A stretch of DNA of 35,819 bases from assembly GCA_000226015.1 (NCBI GenBank), contig JH154732.1:13322-49140 (forward strand). The letters run 5' to 3'. The notes under the pieces are model-generated. The model made no database searches, was not told where the DNA came from, and was given only the letters and a program-made list of their open reading frames with translations. A program made the position numbers and the translations under genes. This document shows positions 11,301 to 20,300 of this stretch, one piece after another (position 1 is the first letter of the stretch; every line of letters starts with the position of its first letter). The DNA is from Mnemiopsis leidyi (lineage: Eukaryota > Ctenophora > Tentaculata > Lobata > Bolinopsidae).

Positions 11301-14300
11301 CCATGTGGACACATTTAGCTCGACCAAACATCCCCGATTTTCTGTCACATGAGCCTGTCCTCAGGGTCACTTGGTAGCTCCGTGAATTTATCAGGAATAA
11401 GTAGTCCCATTAAACGCCTTCTCGGAGACTAGTTCGTCGACCAATCACAGTACGTTCTCGAGATTATTTAACCAATCAAAAAGAGGAAAATGTCACGTGA
11501 TAGGATACTCTCGGTTGGCTTAGATGTCCCGTTGAATTATTCAAGAAGCTATCCTAGTACTAAATACCTGGATACCCATATTGTCGTCATGGCAACTATA
11601 CCCCTTGTCAAGAGATAATTGCTTGAAGAAAACCCAATCTCACAGCCCACTATCAAGGACGAGCGACCCAGCGCGACTTCGTTCTCTATTGACCGTAAAC
11701 ACAAAAATAGAACACCATGACATCACCCCTAAATTAAACCTGGAAGTACGCCGGAATTAGCCGAGTTTGGTGCTGACGAAACAGTCTCTGATTGTCACGA
11801 GGGGAGAAAGGGAGGGAACTGAAACCCTGCCAGGCAGAGTGGCAGAAAGTTCCGGACTTTACGACGAAACTTTTGTTCTTTCCTCAGAACCATCTCAAGG
11901 CGTAAGGGCAAACTTTAATAAGGCACTTTTTTTAATTCTCAAGAATAATGTTCCACCTCAATTTACACATATTGTACGCATCTTTGTGAGGTTTTTCTGT
12001 GAGTTTTGTCTGCATTTGACAGTATTTAACCATCGCCTCACAGAAAACGTGAATGTGAAAACATAAATTGAAGTCATTACGCGACGCACCATTCAGCTGA
12101 AAGGCATTACATTCAGCCTAAGAAACCAACCTCAATATACTCAACCAAAGAGCTGGTCTGACTTGACTGTAAAATTTAAAGCCGTATAGGACTTCTCCAC
12201 ATATAACTAGACGTCGACATTCGTTTTTGACTTAAGATCCGCCCAATGCATTGTGGTTTTAACGTGATTACTAAATCTGAATAACAAGGTTCCAACTTTC
12301 TGTTTTACATTTTTGATGATGGTCCCAGCTATGATCTTTAGTCACAAACAAAGAGCTGGAGAGAAAACTGGCGACTTTCAACAACAGTCAGCCTTCTACT
12401 GTAGTCTATTTTAATCAACGTTGATATTTCATTAGGAGATTGTATAATGACCTACGAGATGATTATTTGTGATGGAGTGGACACGTTTTTAGAGGTAAAA
12501 GCAGAGCTTTTCGCATGTACATTGGCAGTCAAATGGAGCTTAAACAAACATCCCTTTACTGCTGGCTGATTACTATCGGTGCTTATCGATTGACTGTCAG
12601 AGCAGGTCACAGTGAACTGGCAGCTGTACAATTCCTGAAACATATCAGATCATACAGCTTCTGTTAGTTGACTCAGGGGACAGGGGCGTCTGGGTTGACC
12701 AGGAGTCGTCTGGGCCCAGCCTGGAAAGCACGGGTCCTTAACAGAGCCCCTGGAGCAATACATGCAGCCTACATGCTGCTGCTCTAATGAGACCGGTCCA
12801 TCAGTCCGCAAAGTTATTTTTATGAGTTAACATGTAGGCTGCTGCTGGTACCAGCTTGCCTGCTTGTTCCATGTTTAAATTGATCAGAGGTAGCAGGCTG
12901 AGACTTCTTAATAAGATCTGGCGACTGTCTCTCTCTCTCAGTGAGGCCACGGTGGGACTGGCTTCATCACCAGCTGTAACCCTAAAACCCTTTATACTTT
13001 GGGAAATTCTACCTAGGTCCCACTGTTATAGTTGTTTACAAGTACAACATGAACATTATACATTATATCTTGCAGAGGACATGGGCCAAGGAAGTTATAC
13101 TTCTACTGTTCTACTCAATAGAGGATGTTCATTAAATTAATCTCACCCACCAGCACAATGGGCAACTCTACCTTATCCTAAGGGTCATTCAACGTGCTCG
13201 GAGAATAAGCAGGATCCCCTGAGGGCAACTAAAGCACGCCAAGAGCAATTACCGTCCGGTCATGTGACCATGGTAACGCAGTCTGATTGGTTGTTATGGG
13301 TAGTGAGGTGAGTGGTTGGACACGGGGTTTTTACAAGACTGCCAGTGCTAAAGTACGGCAAGGTTGGTGACTAATTAAAGTAGTGTCTTGGTTAGAGGGA
13401 GTGTGAAGTATCTTAGTGGTAGATATACTTCGTGGAGAAGAATTAACGGAGAAGATTAATCTGATGTGAGTAGAAACTGGATAGACACGATGTACAGTCG
13501 TCTACCTAGACTGGTATCATTAGTCGATGCCGAAAAAGAGCTGATCTTGAATTTCGCGTCGAAACTTTTCTCCCGTTCTCAGGCTAAATTGATATCGTTT
13601 AGTACCATCAAACTTAAAATTCCTACTACAAATCATATTAACTGCTTACACTACGTAACCATGGACATGATTTATAAAATTGTATTACTGAAACAAAACA
13701 TAACGATATTATGGTAACGATATTATGTGATGGTTACCCGACTATTCTGATCTTTTAGACGGAGATGTGTAATACAATCAAAGATTACTACAAATTTACC
13801 TCTGCAATAGGTGACATCGAGATGATGACGTCACAAAGATTAATTATCAATAAAGACGACCCCGGTCACCTTCACTGTGTTGACAAACTCTGCCAAATCC
13901 GTCCCAATTCTAATCAAATATTCAGAAACCACCACAGCATTCTCCACACACACACATATCCACAGCAGATAACCTGTTATGTATTCCCCGTTATCATCTA
14001 CTGATCACATTTGAGCAACTTCCTGCAGCCAAACAACCCTCAGCCTGAAATCACTGGTCCTTCATGTCACGTGGTTTGTAACCTAACGTTACCTGGTAAC
14101 GTGACCAATCAGGGGTCGTGTAGCCGACCAAATTACCTGCCACGATGACAGACTTGGGGATAATGCGCTGTGAAAAGAGAGATACAGCATGTCAGAGCGA
14201 TAGTGATGGGAAGTCACGTGACTACCGGAGAAGACAACCACATATCCCGAGGATTGATGGACCTGGAAGATGGAGGAGCTAGTTTTAACACGTTTGTCCT

Positions 14301-17300
14301 AATGAGGATTGTGAGGGCCCTGAGGTGGGCACGTGTAGTTGGGAAACCAGCCAACTTTCTCCCTACTTCGGGTGGAGGTTTGTCCGGGTCCAACACTTCC
14401 CACTTGGCACCAGATCAAACTTACCTCCACCTCCAGCTGAGTCCCCAGGTCGGGTAATTTCTAAATATAGGCCCGGGAGTAAGGGGCTAACGTGCACTAG
14501 CGGTCTCGTGTTCGGACGTAACGTCATTCGCAGATCGTACGCGGAAAAGTCTCAGTTAGCCCGGATTGAGGATTTCACAAGTTGTTATAAAGGAGTGTGA
14601 GACCATTGTTGCACTTCTTGTGTTTTAGTCACAGTTAGCCTACCAATGCGACAACCAACTACTAGGGAAAGGACGAATAAGAACAAAAAACACTTAGATA
14701 GTTTAGAAGTTACAGCTACGTAAATTAGTTAGGTTCGGTATGTAGACTATATACTAGACCATAGAAACTTCAGGTGAAATACTCGAATAATCAAGTTGAA
14801 CTTATTTGCAAGTACGATACGAACATTGTAATCATTTATTAATGACCGTTGAGGAATTTCGCAGTTTCAATTTAAAAAGCAAAAATGTTACTTTCTGTTA
14901 CTTATCTGAGAAGTTAAGCGATAAGATCATTTTCATAAACATCCCCCGTACCATCATAAGAACTCAAAGTGTGCTTAGAGGACCAGCCACCACCGCACCT
15001 AAATGTTTCAGGAATTCGGGCACTCAATTAGTAGATTAGAAACCCCCGAATAAGTAGGCCCGGAGAAGGCTTCACCCAGTCACTCACTCAACGTGATTAC
15101 TAAATTTTTCACAACCCTCAGCTCGATCCTTTATCAACTAACCCCCAAAACTACGTCACTCACAACATATTTTCGCTATAATCTCAGCTCAATCCAATGT
15201 TGAGAAGTGAGGGTTCTGCTCTCAACAAAAAACTTGAAATCCCTAACTACTTACAGCCCAGTTTTAGCATACTACCGTGTCCACCCAAGTCCACAACCTT
15301 CAGAGGGTACCCGTGATCACGTGATTCATCTCAACGGATTTATTCGAAAGCCGAAAATAAATTTGAAAGTAACCCTTTTTAGCATCAGAGCTTTAGACTC
15401 ACAGTACCCGGTACCATCACTATCAATCTAGCCTGTCACATGTTTGTAAGCCAATGCCAGAGACACATCAGCAATCAGGGTAATTTGTTTACTGATATAA
15501 TAAGAAATTATCGTAAGCTCTTTGGGGCACGAAAGTCAAAACCCCTCAAACTCCTTAGCAAATTTCCTGTGTAGGAGTAAGAGCGATCTGCATTCCTCAC
15601 AACTCATTGCGTCATTCCAGCCCTTAGTTGTCATAACAACCTGGTTATTTCGAGAACTTCTGAGATCCTCTTAATTGTTGGAACACAATTGATCGGCTCA
15701 CAAAAATCTTTAAAACTATGGTGACCATGGTAAAATTTAGCCCGTTCCCAACTTCCCAACAGGAGGATTTATTTAGTCAAACGAAGTTAGTCTACTTTAC
15801 CACGCGCAAACGTCCCCGATGATTCTTGTACCAGTTAAGGGACGTGTCCAGCAAGGTCCAACTTTTTTGTTATGACCAGGATTTCTTCACATGATGGCAA
15901 AGATTTTTGATATCATACTCAACCCTACCTTCTTACGCTTGTTTACTCTAATTTGAACAGATTTAGAACCGGACAAAGCATTAAATCTAATCAAAAGCGG
16001 AACGAATTAAATTGGTCGGTATTAATCCCGGTAAGAAAGCTCAGCCGTTACACCCTCTGACTTCTTTGCCAGTTCACTACCCCTTTACTTGACTCGCCAG
16101 ACTTAGCGGCCCCATCTTCCACAAATTGATTCCTGATCGTTTCACCACATCGTAATTTTGTTAGGACCTAATCTATCGAGTCATACAACTTGGTCCCATG
16201 ATTTTATTCATGATAAATGAGCAATTCACTACTAAGATCGTTAATACAACTTGAATCCTTATGATGAAGTGGCTGCTGTATCTTATATAGTAAACATTCT
16301 TCATTTACCATTGCATCAAAATCATTGCTATCAGAAATGTATAGCACATAATTAGCATAAGCCACTAAAAGGTAGCATCCGCCGCATAAAAAATAGGGAC
16401 ATATACCACGATGATAATTTTAATAGTTTCTCAAGTACCCAGTACAAAACGAACCCCAGGCCGGAAGCCCCCACAAAGGGGGGCTGACCGAGGGCCTGAG
16501 AAAAACTCCACATAGCTCCAAAACGACATAACGGGTTGCTCGGCCCGGCTCGTTCAGTGTCTGGAGGGTTGAATCAGCTGCGGGGCAGGCTCGTTACCAT
16601 CCCAGGAAGTGATTAGGAGTTCAAATATTTGGAGCAAGGACCCGGATATGGGGCTGTGTATAATCAAAAATATATAAGTGCATGTATAAACATGATGGGG
16701 AAACCTTTGAGGGAACCGAACTGTCTAGCGGGACTAGAGGAAGTTTTCTGGAAGTTTTGGGGAAGTTTTGGTGAGACAAAATGGAAATATTTGTTAGTGA
16801 ATTTAGGAGAAGTTGGAACTTCTTTATGACTATGTAAAGTCGGGCTGAATTTCAGTTAGACTTGCACGTCTTTAGCCCAATGCAAGACCTTCAGTTATGT
16901 GATAGTTAAATGCGACTTTGAGCTTATGGAAACCGTCGATTAAGTGAGAGCTAAGATTAAGGGCGACTCATATGCTTTAAGTTGAGTAAGAGTAAGTAAA
17001 ACTAAGGTGCGACTTTTAAAGTCGAGTAAGACACTCACTTACACTGAAGTGAGGTGGTACACTGAAGTGAGCTGGTACACTGAAGTGAGGTGGTACACTG
17101 AAGTGAGCTGGTACACTGAAGTGGTACTGATACACGATGTAAGAGACGAACCCAGCTCATCTCCCGCCACTACAGGATGTTGTCTAGCCGCCTCGTACAC
17201 ACCACGAAATTTATGTCAATTGTACACACGTGAACGAGCACCACACATAAGTGTACATTGTCCAGGGTGTTATAGGTCGAGAGAGAGAACCTCTCGAAGC

Positions 17301-20300
17301 TTTAAAGATGCCCGCATTTCCTACACTTGTTGTAGTGCTGTCAGGATGTCAAAGGTTTTGGGAAATGAATAGCTGAAATTCCTGCAAAATGCAACAAATA
17401 CCTCGGTATGACGGTGAGAGTCACTCAGGTTCAAAGTTAATGGTTGTCAGCATGGATTTTATGGGATTGAACGCTAAAACTTGACTGATTAAAAGGACAA
17501 GTAAAAGTATGATATGTGAGCGTCTTCCCCTTCATTTTGGGAAACCAAGTAGGGCACTTTGGCAGTTTTGAGATGGCTTATGAGCTTCATGATCGTCACC
17601 ATCGGATTTACCATAATATTTTACAAAATTTTCATTTTAAACTTATTCTAAGTTTAATAACTTCGAATAAGTATATTAACTTAGAATAAGTAAATTAAAA
17701 TTTTCTTTTTTGAGAGGTGCCAAATTTACGACGTCATAAAATTTATGACGTCTCTAAACAATGTCAAGCAATACGGAGAAAAAATTGTTTAAAATTTAGA
17801 AAAACAAATATTTCGCCAAAATCATAAAAATGGCAAATTGGACGCCCTTGTATAATTAAGTGACGATGGCGAAATTCTAAGAATGTTTATCGCGTATACA
17901 CATGTCAAACACAATTCGTTCAGATGTGGGGTTTTTCTTATTCTTTCTATCAATGAGGGACGCGGGTAAGAAGTCAAAGATTGTGCTATATTATATTTCT
18001 AATGCTCATGTTAGCTTATCATTAAGACAATATTTATAATTTGTCAAGAGCTTTGCGCTATTACACATCTCTATTTGGAAAGCTCTATACTACACCACGG
18101 TACGAAGATTAACAATAAGACTTGTTGGTTCGAACACAGTGTAAAAGACAGTGATGTATTCTGTGAGGTATTGTACCGATCTGGCTATGTCTTACTCGAC
18201 CTAGGACACCTGCCCTGGTTGTTTATACCCCGGATTATATGAGGTAGAGGTCACGTGACACCGTATACCATTGACAATCCTGTGTATCCGGTGTATAACC
18301 AGCTCTGTGTACATAAACAAATCCTGCCGAAATGTACCGGCAGGAAACCTCTTCTCTGATCATTTGTTGGAGGTATATAGAATGTGACACTGTCTTGTAT
18401 AGAATCTGACACTGTCTTGTGGTTTTGAACAATTTGAGCGGTTAAAACAACATCATCACCCATTTATAATTGTACATCTAATGAGAATGAAATACACTAG
18501 GTAAGCCCAAAAGAGCCTGTATAAAGGACCAGATAGGCTCTAAAGATAGAGATCTGATGGGACATTTCCAAAGGTATTTTTAACTTAAACAGTTGGTAAG
18601 CAATCAGTGATGGGTGAGGTCCCTACTGACATGTATTGATGAGGGAATCTTAATTGTCGTGATAGATTTTCCTATCATTTACTGAGAAGTCATGAATAAC
18701 CTGAATAATCAAACAGGATGCATGTGCGTTATACAGATTTGAAACCATTTGAACGACGGAATATTACACGGCTTATGTTTATGTTAGATTTACATCGGTA
18801 AAACATTTCTCGCGATTGATTGAACTGTGATCTATCTCATACTACATTTCAAATTGGAATGAGTTCACTAAGCAATAAAAGGGTTTAAAAGGTGACCTGA
18901 TTTCATTCGTTACTCATATTGGAGGAGTTGGACACTTCTAAAGACAAGCCCGCCCATGAAGTGCTACATTAGCTATAATTCAACCTGAAGTTTAGTGCTA
19001 TCTACTCAGTAAGATATCGCTACAAGCTCAGTCAGATAGCACACAGTAAGAGTTAGAGTAGAAGAAGAGAGCCAGTCGGAGATAGACAGAGAACTAGACG
19101 CCAGCACTGCTAGGACTTCACTCTCAGCTCCATTTAATTGAGACTGCAGACTTGACACACGTTTTGGTTTACACGTCCAGCGTTGTGCTAATTATTTCAA
19201 AAGTTTTACTGGGACTGCTCATGTGCACCCCAATTAACGGCTAAACGGTCAGTTTTAACGGGTGTTGGAGACACTCAATCTAAACTTTCATCTTCAATCT
19301 TAATATACAAGAATTAGAATCAAGATAAATAAAGTGATTTTCTCATTATGAGTCATTAAGCTTTTTATTATTAGCTTTTGCTGACAATAGTTGTAATGTA
19401 AACACAATCTATCTGCAGAAATAATTTAGCTATTTCCAAACTTTATGCGGCTGGATAAACTTTGTTTGGAGCCGGGTTTCTAAAATATAGCTCGTTATAA
19501 TAACGAACACGGCTTTAATGATGTTAACTAATCGTACCATTAACGGAATGGGAGCTTTTTCTTACGCCTGAGTAATAGATAGTAGTTTATCGTAATTAAG
19601 AATTATTAATATGACGATAAACTCAATGCTTACTATCTGTCTCTAAGTCGAATAATGGGGTTGAATGAGAAAGCATTTTACCTGATTTTACTAAATTCTC
19701 AAAATGCAGACTCTTAAAACTGAATTCCTCTTAACAATCTTGCAACTTAAATTAGTGGTGTGCATAAAATCTAATACATTTTGTCTACAAACAGTCTTAA
19801 TCCTACTCCCAGAATTAACGTCGCTGTGATCTTAGCATTTTTCAAAAATGCAGTGCTTCAACGGAATTCTATTTTCTCGAAACTGTCGTGCTGAGATGAA
19901 CGTGTCGGGTAAAAATGAAGGATGCAGCATGTTTACATTGGAGGGAGGACGTTCTGAGAAAGTCTGGGGCGCGGTGCTTGTGACAGGCCAATTTGTCGTA
20001 GCTCTCACAACGGACTAGTCGGGTCCACCTAATATGCTACCTGCTTGAGTAAGCGGAATCTTGTGGTGAATTGTGAGGCTTTTAAAACGGCTTATAACGA
20101 GCACCCCACACAAAGAGAAACCTTTTCCAGTTTTAGTATCGGTATTATATAGTTATATATGTATCTTGGAAACAGTGTTTCGGATTTCAGGAAAAATGTG
20201 ACAAAAATTCAGACATACCCGGACTTCTTTGCTGGTGTAACTGAAACTGCCACTTTCGCATAATCTGTCGACTGGTATAGGCTCGTTTTCCCGGAGTTTG

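Larger units (their letters stand above)
9873..20218 (-). other. Intron 3 of cyclin gene A (about 10.3 kb)
   Basis: Bounded by GTATGT and ATCTTCAG. It contains minisatellites at 10460 and 17041, the foldback cluster at 17.6-17.75 kb, the hairpin at 19577 and the promoter-like motif clusters at 11.4, 13.3 and 14.1 kb. None of the frames inside (for example 14170-14457 plus, 95 codons) has a recognisable domain. Confidence 0.75.

Noticed and set aside
15720-15735. Third RFX-like X-box (GTGACCATGGTAAA)
   Set aside because: The last base of the consensus is wrong and no CCAAT box is adjacent.
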